A stretch of 18,252 nt of DNA from Candidatus Nomurabacteria bacterium (lineage in GTDB: Bacteria > Patescibacteriota > Saccharimonadia > Saccharimonadales > Saccharimonadaceae): NCBI GenBank assembly GCA_031264785.1, contig JAISDN010000021.1, positions 1-18,252 on the forward strand, read 5' to 3'. The position numbers and the translations under genes are program-made. Shown here one piece after another: positions 14,042 to 18,252 of the stretch. Numbering within the stretch: the stretch's first letter is position 1; each line of letters starts with the position of its first letter. The notes under the pieces were generated by a model. It made no database searches. It had not been told where the DNA came from and saw only the letters and a list, made by a program, of their open reading frames with translations.

Positions 14042-14479
14042 TCAGCTTTTGTTCAGGTTGTCGCGAATTTCTTTTAACACCGCCAGCTGTTCGTCGGCTT
14101 TGCTGGCGGCCGGTTTATCCTCAACTTCCATTTTGGGTTTGGCGGCGGCCGATTGTAGCTTGTTAATAAATCTTACAAACACAAAAATCGACAGGGCAAT
14201 AATTAGGAAATCGACCACATTTTGCAGGAAAGAGCCGTATTTGATATTGGCCGAGCCGAGCCGGATCGACAATTCCGAAAAATCAAAGCCGCCCATCATT
14301 AGTCCCACGCCCGGCATCAAAATGTCGTCCACCAAAGAACTGACAATTTTGCCAAACGCGCCGCCAATGATGACGCCAACCGCTAGGTCGACCACATTGC
14401 CTTTGGCGACAAACTTTTTAAAATCGTCCTGAAATTTTCTGATGCCGCGCGTGGCCTTTTCTAATTCTTTTTTGTCCAT
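14042..14479 (-). CDS. mscL: Large-conductance mechanosensitive channel MscL
   Basis: This 145-residue protein forms a homopentameric pressure-release channel in the cytoplasmic membrane. The family signature is clear: FKKFVAKGNVVDLAVGVIIG (about 20-39) with the Gly/Ala-rich pore helix, GAFGKIVSSLVDDILMP, a periplasmic loop, a second membrane helix (QNVVDFLIIALSIFVFVRFI, about 86-105) and a charged cytoplasmic C-terminal helix (EEQLAVLKEIRDNL-like). Length is normal. GGAGGG (14488-14483) lies 3 nt before the start, a close spacing. An epibiont with a thin envelope would need such a valve under osmotic change, which is inference. Confidence 0.95.
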   Translation of the reverse strand: MDKKELEKATRGIRKFQDDFKKFVAKGNVVDLAVGVIIGGAFGKIVSSLVDDILMPGVGLMMGGFDFSELSIRLGSANIKYGSFLQNVVDFLIIALSIFVFVRFINKLQSAAAKPKMEVEDKPAASKADEQLAVLKEIRDNLNKS

Positions 14480-14508
14480 AAACCCTCCAAATTATATTTT
14501 AAATATAT

Positions 14509-14538
14509 AAAAAATCCCCTTAAGTTACAAGGGGATTT
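14509..14538 (-). terminator. Intrinsic terminator of the DUF4870 gene
   Basis: AAATCCCCTT (14512-14521) and AAGGGGATTT (14529-14538) form a 10-bp stem with a 7-nt loop. On the minus strand the stem is followed by TTTTTT. It lies 21 nt after the DUF4870 stop and separates that gene from mscL. Confidence 0.85.
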
Positions 14539-14559
14539 GTTTTTAGATTTCTGGTAAAA

Positions 14560-14988
14560 CTATTTTTTAATAAACTTGATTTTGCCCAGCAGCGGTATTT
14601 CTTTACCTTTGCCACTGGCGGCATTGATAATACCCAAGATAATAAAGACCGCCAAAGCCAGCCAGACAATCATAAAGATTGTGCCAACCACCAAGACCGC
14701 TCCGGCGCTGCTGGCTGCCGCTACGGCGTTGTAGCCGTAATAGCCACCGTAAGGCACCACGCTAGTGACGGTCGCCGCAGTTACGATGGCGCTGATAATC
14801 CCATAAATAATCCCTAAAGCCACTTCAATCAGCAACAAATTGATGCCCTGAACAGCGTGAAATCGCACATACTTATTTTTCTTTTCCGCAAAATACGGAA
14901 TCAAAGCCAAAATGCCGATATACGACAAAATCGCCATACCCTTGCCGGCTTCGACATCCTTTTTTTCGAAACTTATTTTTTCTGCCAT
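14560..14988 (-). CDS. DUF4870 / Tic20-like membrane protein
   Basis: This 142-residue protein has three hydrophobic segments. It starts AEKISFEKKDVEAGKGMAIL, then SYIGILALIPYFAEKKNKYVRFHAVQG, which is the recognisable DUF4870 motif (P-x-x-x-x-x-x-x-x-x-x-R-F-H-A-x-Q). An Ala/Gly/Tyr-rich loop (YGGYYGYNAVAAASS) and a last segment ending FIILGIINAASGKGKEIPLLGKI follow. Function is unknown. The start at 14988 is chosen because GGAGG (15001-14997) is 8 nt upstream; an ATG five codons earlier overlaps the Shine-Dalgarno itself. The terminator at 14509-14538 ends the transcript. Confidence 0.85.
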   Translation of the reverse strand: MAEKISFEKKDVEAGKGMAILSYIGILALIPYFAEKKNKYVRFHAVQGINLLLIEVALGIIYGIISAIVTAATVTSVVPYGGYYGYNAVAAASSAGAVLVVGTIFMIVWLALAVFIILGIINAASGKGKEIPLLGKIKFIKK

Positions 14989-15023
14989 AACTTTTTCCTC
15001 CATAATTTTAGTTATGTTTTTAG

Positions 15024-15029
15024 GTTATA
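15024..15029 (-). promoter_or_regulatory. Likely -10 box of the DUF4870 gene
   Basis: TATAAC (15029-15024) on the minus strand, with a poorly spaced TTGCAT (15050-15045, 15-nt spacer), gives a leader of about 30 nt that contains the Shine-Dalgarno. The hexamer is plausible but the -35 box is weak. Confidence 0.4.
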
Positions 15030-15073
15030 TTATTTTTACAACAAATGCAAGACTGGTTTGTTATGAGGAATTA

Positions 15074-15082
15074 TGGTAAAAT
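15074..15082 (+). promoter_or_regulatory. Extended -10 promoter of the tRNA-Arg pair
   Basis: TG-G-TAAAAT predicts a start near 15089, 6 nt before tRNA-Arg(CCG). The second tRNA follows with an 8-nt spacer, so both should be made as one transcript. Confidence 0.6.
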
Positions 15083-15094
15083 CTTGGAAGGTGA

Positions 15095-15171
15095 GCACCC
15101 GTAGCTCAGCTGGATAGAGCGTTGGTTTCCGGTACCAAAGGTCGGACGTTCGAATCGTCTCGGGTGTACCA
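15095..15171 (+). tRNA. tRNA-Arg(CCG), CCA encoded
   Basis: The acceptor GCACCCG pairs with CGGGTGT (terminal G-U). The D-arm is GCTC...GAGC, the anticodon arm TTGGT-TTCCGGT-ACCAA with anticodon CCG, the variable loop AGGTC and the T-arm GGACG-TTCGAAT-CGTCT. It reads CGG. Confidence 0.95.
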
Positions 15172-15179
15172 AAAATCGT

Positions 15180-15256
15180 GTGCCCGTAGCTCAGCGGATT
15201 AGAGCATCTGTCTTCGGAACAGAGGGTCGGCGGTTCGAATCCGTCCGGGCATACCA
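15180..15256 (+). tRNA. tRNA-Arg(UCG), CCA encoded
   Basis: The acceptor GTGCCCG pairs with CGGGCAT. The anticodon arm is TCTGT-CTTCGGA-ACAGA with anticodon TCG, and the T-arm is GGCGG-TTCGAAT-CCGTC. It shares the D-arm AGCGGATTAGAGCA with tRNA-Arg(UCU) at 13357. It reads CGA/CGG-type codons. Confidence 0.95.
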
Positions 15257-15270
15257 TTTCAGGAGTTGTT

Positions 15271-15297
15271 TTTGCAAGGACTATCCTTGCAAATTTT
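15271..15297 (+). terminator. Intrinsic terminator of the tRNA-Arg pair
   Basis: TTTGCAAGGA (15271-15280) and TCCTTGCAAA (15284-15293) form a 10-bp stem with a CTA loop, followed by TTTT. It overlaps the 3' end of the convergent methyltransferase gene. Confidence 0.7.
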
Positions 15298-16090
15298 ACT
15301 TTTTCGCCACAATCAAAGTCGTCAAAATATTTTCTTTAAACTTGCCGGAATTGTTAATGGTTTCCAGTTTGGCTTTCAGGTCGCGCTGGAATTTTTCTAG
15401 TTTTTTGCCAAATTTATCGCTGGAAATTTCCGGAAACGACAGCAGCCAGCCGATGACTTCTTCAGCCGAGCGCAGGACCGGTTTTTCATATTCGAATTGT
15501 TTGACGCTCCGAAAACCAGCTTCGCTAAGCAGGCTCGAATAATCGGCGCGGTTAATTTTATCGGTTGGGTCGAGCTCTTTATTTTTGACTTTGATATATT
15601 TTCGAACCGTTTTGTCGATGATTCGGTCGCGCTCTTCGTTGACCAAAAAATTCCAACTGTCGTCGATGTCGACCGCCCGGTTTTTGATTATGGCCACGCC
15701 GCCACCAGTCTTTAGCTTGGCGTGCAATTTCGGAAAAATCGTTTTGCCGTCGAGCGACGACATTGATGAAGCAATAATCGTCAGTTTGATTTTAGTGTCC
15801 AGTTGGTCGATTTCGTCTTCCGATTTTTGTTCCAGAAACAGATTTTTTAGACCCAATTTTTGGCGACGTTTGGCGGCAATTTCTAGCGCGTCGGCGTCCA
15901 CGTCCCACGCCAAAATTTTTTGAAAATAATCCGCTAGTCCAAAATTGGTTTCGTTGCTACCATAGCCAAGATTTAGCAAAACGTCGTCGGATTTTTTGGT
16001 CAGCCCAAAAGTTTTGATAATTTCGTCATAAACTTCCGGCGGGAAGGGCTGGCGATATTTGTCATAATAATAGGCGAGCGATTTGTTCAT
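15296..16090 (-). CDS. Class I SAM-dependent methyltransferase-like protein, substrate unknown
   Basis: The protein has 264 residues. After an N-terminal YYYDKYRQPFPPEVYDEI segment comes a Rossmann-type motif I, VLLNLGYGSNETNFGLADYF (about 37-56), then AWDVDADALEIA (motif II with acidic residues). IIASSMSSLD corresponds to motif IV, followed by KLKTGGGVAIIKN. Motif I has LNLGYGSN rather than the usual D-x-G-x-G, so cofactor binding is likely but not certain. The C-terminal part resembles the helical extension of small-molecule methyltransferases. It has a leaderless-type promoter divergent from folD and ends inside the terminator of the tRNA pair. Confidence 0.7.
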   Translation of the reverse strand: MNKSLAYYYDKYRQPFPPEVYDEIIKTFGLTKKSDDVLLNLGYGSNETNFGLADYFQKILAWDVDADALEIAAKRRQKLGLKNLFLEQKSEDEIDQLDTKIKLTIIASSMSSLDGKTIFPKLHAKLKTGGGVAIIKNRAVDIDDSWNFLVNEERDRIIDKTVRKYIKVKNKELDPTDKINRADYSSLLSEAGFRSVKQFEYEKPVLRSAEEVIGWLLSFPEISSDKFGKKLEKFQRDLKAKLETINNSGKFKENILTTLIVAKK

Positions 16091-16097
16091 ATTTTCT

Positions 16098-16106
16098 ATT
16101 TTAGCA
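16098..16106 (-). promoter_or_regulatory. Extended -10, leaderless start of the methyltransferase gene
   Basis: TG-C-TAAAAT ends 7 nt before ATG 16090. It is divergent from the folD promoter about 60 nt away, with the palindromic repeat between them. Confidence 0.7.
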
Positions 16107-16120
16107 CAAAAGCTTCCAGT

Positions 16121-16148
16121 CTGGATTCCGGATCAAATCCGGAATGAC
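16121..16148. repeat. Palindromic dispersed-repeat-like element
   Basis: ATTCCGGAT (16125-16133), loop CAA and ATCCGGAAT (16137-16145) form a perfect 9-bp stem, flanked by CTGG and GAC. It resembles the 'CTGGATTCC...GGAATGAC' hairpin repeats found between genes in many bacteria. It sits between two divergent promoters. One copy only is in the window. Confidence 0.65.
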
Positions 16149-16165
16149 AAATACCCAGACATTTA

Positions 16166-16174
16166 TGCTACAAT
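16166..16174 (+). promoter_or_regulatory. Extended -10, leaderless start of folD
   Basis: TG-C-TACAAT ends 6 nt before ATG 16181, so +1 falls on the A of the start codon. Confidence 0.7.
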
Positions 16175-16180
16175 AACAAA

Positions 16181-16996
16181 ATGAGATTTTTAAATGGCGG
16201 CGAACTGGCCGATTTTATCAAAGAGCGACAGGCTCATCAAGTGCGGGCTTTGCGCCAACACGACAAGATTTTGCCGCGTCTGGCGATTGTGATCACCAAA
16301 GACGATCCGGTGATTGAAACTTACGTGCGTATCAAAAAAACTTACGGCAAAGATATTTTGGTTGATGTCGATATTCATCGGGTGTCGATGGCGGATTTGG
16401 CGGGGAAGATTGAGGAGCTAAATAATGATTCAAGCGTTATTGCGAATGTTTTGCAATTGCCTCTGTCTGATCCCGAAAAAACCGACGAATTTGTGGCCAA
16501 AATTGCGCCCCAAAAAGATGTTGATGGGCTGGGTCCGCAGGCCGATTTCGATTCGGCAACGGCGGTGGCCATAAATTGGCTTTTGACTGGTTATAATATT
16601 GATTTGAAACAGAAAAAAATCACCATTGTGGGACAGGGGCGGCTGGTTGGTAAGCCGCTGGCGCAGATGTGGCGCAATTCGGGGCTGGATGTAACTGTTG
16701 TAGATTCTACAACAGTTGATATGAAATCAATTTTGCTTAGTTCGGACATTATTGTTTCGGCGGCCGGCGTGCCGAATTTGATTTCCGGCGATATGGTTCC
16801 GCCGGCTGCGGTGGTGGTGGACGCTGGCACGGCGTCGGAAGGCGCTAAAATCGTTGGTGACGTAGCAGACGAGATTTATGAGCGCGAAGACATCACCATC
16901 ACGCCGCGACGTGGCGGCGTTGGACCGCTAACTGTGGCGGCGCTATTTGACGGCGTGATTCAGGCCGCCCAAAAGCTGGCGCAGACTAAAGCGTAA
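16181..16996 (+). CDS. folD: Bifunctional methylenetetrahydrofolate dehydrogenase/cyclohydrolase FolD
   Basis: This 271-residue cytoplasmic enzyme interconverts 5,10-methylene- and 10-formyl-tetrahydrofolate, using NAD(P). The catalytic segment ETYVRIKKTYGKDI (about 47-60) supplies the Y-x-x-x-K pair. NVLQLPLSDPEKTDE and KDVDGLGPQ are the family motifs before the hinge, the second varying from the usual DGFHP-type. GQGRLVGKPLAQMW (about 150-163) replaces the usual G-R-S-x-x-V-G-x-P in the nucleotide-binding domain. ITPRRGGVGPLTVAAL is the C-terminal motif with PRR in place of PVP. These are moderate deviations, so activity is likely but cofactor choice is open. With the DHFR-like reductase at 11655 it is the only folate-type enzyme in the window. 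The last 11 nt overlap the convergent small gene. Confidence 0.92.
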   Translation: MRFLNGGELADFIKERQAHQVRALRQHDKILPRLAIVITKDDPVIETYVRIKKTYGKDILVDVDIHRVSMADLAGKIEELNNDSSVIANVLQLPLSDPEKTDEFVAKIAPQKDVDGLGPQADFDSATAVAINWLLTGYNIDLKQKKITIVGQGRLVGKPLAQMWRNSGLDVTVVDSTTVDMKSILLSSDIIVSAAGVPNLISGDMVPPAAVVVDAGTASEGAKIVGDVADEIYEREDITITPRRGGVGPLTVAALFDGVIQAAQKLAQTKA

Positions 16997-17195
16997 TCGC
17001 AAAAGCCGCGATGATAATCACAATCACCAACGCCGCAATAGCCACAATCCGAATCAGCTTTTTGTGCTCAAAAATCCACTGGCCGAAAGCCGATCGATTG
17101 ACCGCCGAAACCTTATGAACCGTCACCGTCGATTCGTCCTGCCGCGCGTCAATGCCGGTGTATTTTTTGTTACGTTTCTTCTTGTTCTTTCCCAT
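16986..17195 (-). CDS. Small basic one-TM membrane protein
   Basis: The 69-residue protein has a very basic N-terminus (GKNKKKRNKKYTG), a middle part with AVNRSAFGQWIFEHKKLIR and one C-terminal hydrophobic helix (about 49-68) that ends the protein, which suggests a tail-anchored topology. I recognise no family. I accept it as real because a TG-A-TATAAT box lies 6 nt before the ATG, exactly like the neighbours, and the composition is protein-like. It overlaps the end of folD by 11 nt, tail to tail. Confidence 0.75.
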   Translation of the reverse strand: MGKNKKKRNKKYTGIDARQDESTVTVHKVSAVNRSAFGQWIFEHKKLIRIVAIAALVIVIIIAAFAITL

Positions 17196-17201
17196 ATTGC
17201 T

Positions 17202-17210
17202 ATTATATCA
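17202..17210 (-). promoter_or_regulatory. Extended -10, leaderless start of the small one-TM gene
   Basis: TG-A-TATAAT ends 6 nt before ATG 17195. It lies just downstream of the small-RNA terminator, so this gene has an independent start. Confidence 0.75.
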
Positions 17211-17228
17211 CGAACCCATAAACGAGCC

Positions 17229-17258
17229 AAAACCCCGCTACGTGATCAGCGGGGTTTT
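17229..17258 (-). terminator. Intrinsic terminator of the small RNA
   Basis: AAAACCCCGCT (17229-17239) and AGCGGGGTTTT (17248-17258) form an 11-bp stem with an 8-nt loop and T-runs on both strands. On the minus strand the run is TTTTGG, and on the plus strand TTTTGTGGGTTT. Confidence 0.75.
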
Positions 17259-17329
17259 GTGGGTTTGACAGTGGGCGCGTTCTCATCATCACGGATTTGA
17301 GACCGAGAACTTGTCGTATCAAACCTTAT
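17229..17329 (-). ncRNA. Structured small RNA of about 100 nt
   Basis: On the minus strand a promoter (TTGCAT-17-TATAAT) and a strong terminator bracket about 100 nt with no ORF. The outer helix GGTTTGA (17325-17319) pairs perfectly with TCAAACC (17268-17262). An inner helix GTTCTC (17310-17305) pairs with GAGAAC (17284-17279), leaving a 20-nt apical region, and the terminator stem follows. It has none of the conserved SRP RNA, 6S, tmRNA or tRNA motifs that I can recognise. The next gene has its own promoter beyond the terminator, so a stand-alone small RNA is more likely than a leader. Confidence 0.55.
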
Positions 17330-17335
17330 ACTCAT

Positions 17336-17364
17336 ATTATAGCGCACTTTTGTCAATAATGCAA
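17336..17364 (-). promoter_or_regulatory. Promoter of the small RNA, overlapping the toxin-like gene's 3' end
   Basis: TTGCAT (17364-17359), a 17-nt spacer and TATAAT (17341-17336) predict a start near 17329. The -10 box contains the TAA stop of the frame-restored upstream gene. A consensus TTGACA (17356-17351) is also present but its spacing to any -10 is poor. Confidence 0.65.
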
Positions 17365-17770
17365 TAGCTATTTCCACAAATTATCACAACCTTGTTTATG
17401 CGCTTGGTATCGCGGATGTGGTCTGTGGCGTGATTGATGGCACTACTGATTTTTATCTGTGATTTCGATATGTCAAGCACAACGTTAGCGCTCTGTAGCT
17501 TAGCCTTGCGCAAATTGTTTTTAATCGTGTGATGCGAGCTACCAGTCAGCCCTTTAATTTCCCAAATCTCATTTTTCCAAACAATATCAGCAGTGTGTTG
17601 ATATGGTAGATTAGATTTTTTTTACAAACGATGTCAAATCCGAATCGCGAAAGCGCCTTAACTATTTCAAGTTCGTGCGGTTTGACGGTTCGGTCATCTT
17701 CAATATGAACTTTTCCGGGCCTGCGAGCGTTTGGAAGCTGGCGAATTTTAATGTTTAGTTTTTTAGCCAT
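17337..17770 (-). pseudogene. Frameshifted PD-(D/E)XK nuclease, CdiA-toxin-like
   Basis: The first frame starts at ATG 17770 with MAKKLNIKIRQLPNARRPGK, then HIEDDR and RTVKPHELEIVKALSRFGFDIV. It goes out of frame at an A8 run (17623-17616) and stops at 17546. Reading on in the next frame, as if one A were added, gives 144 residues with SNLPYQHTADIVWKNEIWEIKG, then HHTIKNNLRKAKLQSANVV and a tail INKVVIICGNSYCIIDKSAL, ending in TAA at 17339-17337. The order 'PHE...LA-x-x-G-x-x-V', 'AD-h-x-W...WEIKG', 'T-I-x-x-N-L-R-x-A-x-x-Q-S-x-N-h-V-x-D' resembles the C-terminal nuclease domain of CdiA toxins of the EC869 type and stand-alone relatives. The Asp and Glu-x-Lys residues are all present. Both halves keep family character, so the break is recent, a sequencing error in a homopolymer, or slippage-rescued. 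No immunity gene is recognisable. Confidence 0.6.
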
Positions 17771-17777
17771 AAACGTT

Positions 17778-17786
17778 ATTTTACCA
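17778..17786 (-). promoter_or_regulatory. Extended -10, leaderless start of the CdiA-like gene
   Basis: TG-G-TAAAAT ends 7 nt before ATG 17770. An intact promoter of the local type suggests the frameshifted gene is still transcribed. Confidence 0.65.
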
Positions 17787-17823
17787 CAACCACCAACAAA
17801 AACCGTTGTATTTATTTAACTTA

Positions 17824-17832
17824 TGCTATAGA
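17824..17832 (+). promoter_or_regulatory. Likely promoter for the glycine-rich surface protein locus
   Basis: TG-C-TATAGA has its hexamer at 17827-17832, with the predicted start near 17839, 2 nt before ATG 17841. No other promoter is visible between here and the coding start at 17951/17963, so the leader would be about 110-125 nt. Confidence 0.45.
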
Positions 17833-17840
17833 ATGTAAGT

Positions 17841-17966
17841 ATGAAACTGCGAAGAGGGGAACTGCTAGGTAGGTATGTTGCTTATTGCGAATCATTTGCA
17901 ATAAGGCCGGCTCTCTCTCTCTCTCTCTCTCTCTCTAGCGCCGCTGCGCGATGGGGGTCGCTGTGA
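17841..17966 (+). CDS. Possible leader ORF spanning a (CT)13 repeat
   Basis: An open frame of 41 codons starts with MKLRRGELLGRYVAYCESF and continues into a Leu-Ser run encoded by the CT tract. Its TGA (17964-17966) overlaps the GTG (17963) of the surface-protein frame as GTGA. It looks unlike a folded protein and may act only through translation, or may not be translated at all. The ATG sits 8 nt after the -10 box. A hairpin (TTATTGC/GCAATAA, 17882-17905) lies within it. Confidence 0.3.
   Translation: MKLRRGELLGRYVAYCESFAIRPALSLSLSLSSAAARWGSL
17911..17936 (+). repeat. Perfect (CT)13 dinucleotide microsatellite
   Basis: There are 26 nt of uninterrupted CT between GGCCGG and AGCGCC. It lies in the leader region of the secreted glycine-rich protein, 14 nt before ATG 17951. 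Tracts like this change length by slipped-strand mispairing in other bacteria. Confidence 0.95.
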
Positions 17967-18252
17967 GGATTAGGCCGCGCGGCGGATTGGGGCGTTTTGG
18001 GTTGATGGGCAGTTTGGTTTGCGCGATTTTGGCGGGGGTTTTAGTTTTTAGCTCGGTTTTTGAGGTTTTTCGGGCGGAGCCGGCGCGGGCTTTGACGAGT
18101 GTGAGTTATGATTATGGCGGTTCGGGGAGTATTACAATTCCTAATTATGTGGTTTCGCTGACGGTGACGGTTTGGGGCGGCGGCGGTGGTGGGGCCGGTG
18201 CGGTAGCGTGCATAGAAGATAGTTATGGCGGCGGCAACCCGCAAGGCGCATT
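17951..18252 (+). CDS. Secreted glycine-rich surface protein, N-terminal part (runs off the window)
   Basis: At least 100 codons are open to the end of the window. The N-terminus is Arg-rich (VRIRPRGGLGRFG), followed by a hydrophobic segment (about 20-42) and a likely cleavage near AEPARA, so the protein is exported. The mature part TSVSYDYGGSGSITIPNYVV, then LTVTVWGGGGGGAGA, matches the glycine-rich domain found at the start of many CPR surface proteins. The start is ATG 17951 or GTG 17963. GTG has GGGGG 5 nt upstream and overlaps the stop of the leader ORF; ATG has no visible ribosome binding site. The C-terminus, and any anchor, lies outside. Confidence 0.75.
   Translation, partial: MGVAVRIRPRGGLGRFGLMGSLVCAILAGVLVFSSVFEVFRAEPARALTSVSYDYGGSGSITIPNYVVSLTVTVWGGGGGGAGAVACIEDSYGGGNPQGA

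Noticed and set aside
14491..14496. TATAAT as a leaderless-type -10 for mscL
   Set aside because: It ends 11 nt before the ATG, not 6-7, and would start the transcript inside the Shine-Dalgarno; another start site is more likely.
17841..18252. Direct fusion of the CT-repeat ORF to the glycine-rich protein by repeat-length change
   Set aside because: The only repeat number that brings the frames together also puts the TAG at 17936-17938 in frame, so a fusion cannot be read; only coupling effects remain possible.

Overview
The window looks like a chromosomal stretch from a small-genome Candidate Phyla Radiation bacterium, most likely Candidatus Saccharibacteria (TM7) or a close relative. This is inferred from gene content (MurT/GatD, DUF5684 and DUF4870 membrane proteins, a membrane-anchored Clp-like ATPase, PxTG-tailed surface proteins), very tight packing and pervasive leaderless-looking promoters. 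No rRNA or ribosomal protein gene is present to prove it. TGA is used as a normal stop, so the UGA-recoding lineages (SR1/Gracilibacteria) are unlikely.

Layout. 1-243: a promoter, a tRNA-like 3' half ending in CCA, and a terminator. 242-3598 (minus): murT-gatD (lipid II isoglutaminyl synthase, ATGA overlap) and a MEMO/AMMECR1 fusion. 3645-10262 (plus): a 1243-residue beta-helix surface protein, then a small membrane protein overlapping a membrane-anchored double-AAA+ Clp-like ATPase. 10281-11603: tRNA-Gly(UCC) and an MFS transporter. 11655-12379 (minus): a RibD/DHFR-like reductase behind a seven-codon mini-ORF. 12438-13170 (plus): an exported protein whose mature N-terminus is a clear ubiquitin domain. 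13187-13479: a strongly promoted leader and tRNA-Arg(UCU). 13495-15029 (minus): DUF5684, MscL and DUF4870 membrane proteins. 15074-15297: tRNA-Arg(CCG) and tRNA-Arg(UCG). 15296-16996: a divergent methyltransferase and FolD with a palindromic repeat between them. 16986-17786 (minus): a small one-TM protein, a structured small RNA with promoter and terminator, and a frameshifted PD-(D/E)XK nuclease of contact-inhibition-toxin type. 17821-18252 (plus): a perfect (CT)13 tract and the start of a secreted glycine-rich protein that runs off the end.

The strongest novelty candidate is the signal-peptide-bearing ubiquitin-like protein (12454-13170). Its mature part starts exactly at a ubiquitin-like MQIF and keeps the GRTL and DYNIQKE blocks, but it lacks a C-terminal Gly-Gly at the proper place and continues into a surface-type beta domain ending in APNTG. 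The second theme is gene-expression architecture: eight genes have an extended -10 box (TG-N-TANAAT) only 6-7 nt before the ATG, predicting mRNAs that start at the start codon, whereas four envelope-protein genes have clear Shine-Dalgarno sequences and leaders. Third is a set of possibly switchable or broken surface and toxin loci at the right end (A8 frameshift, CT repeat).
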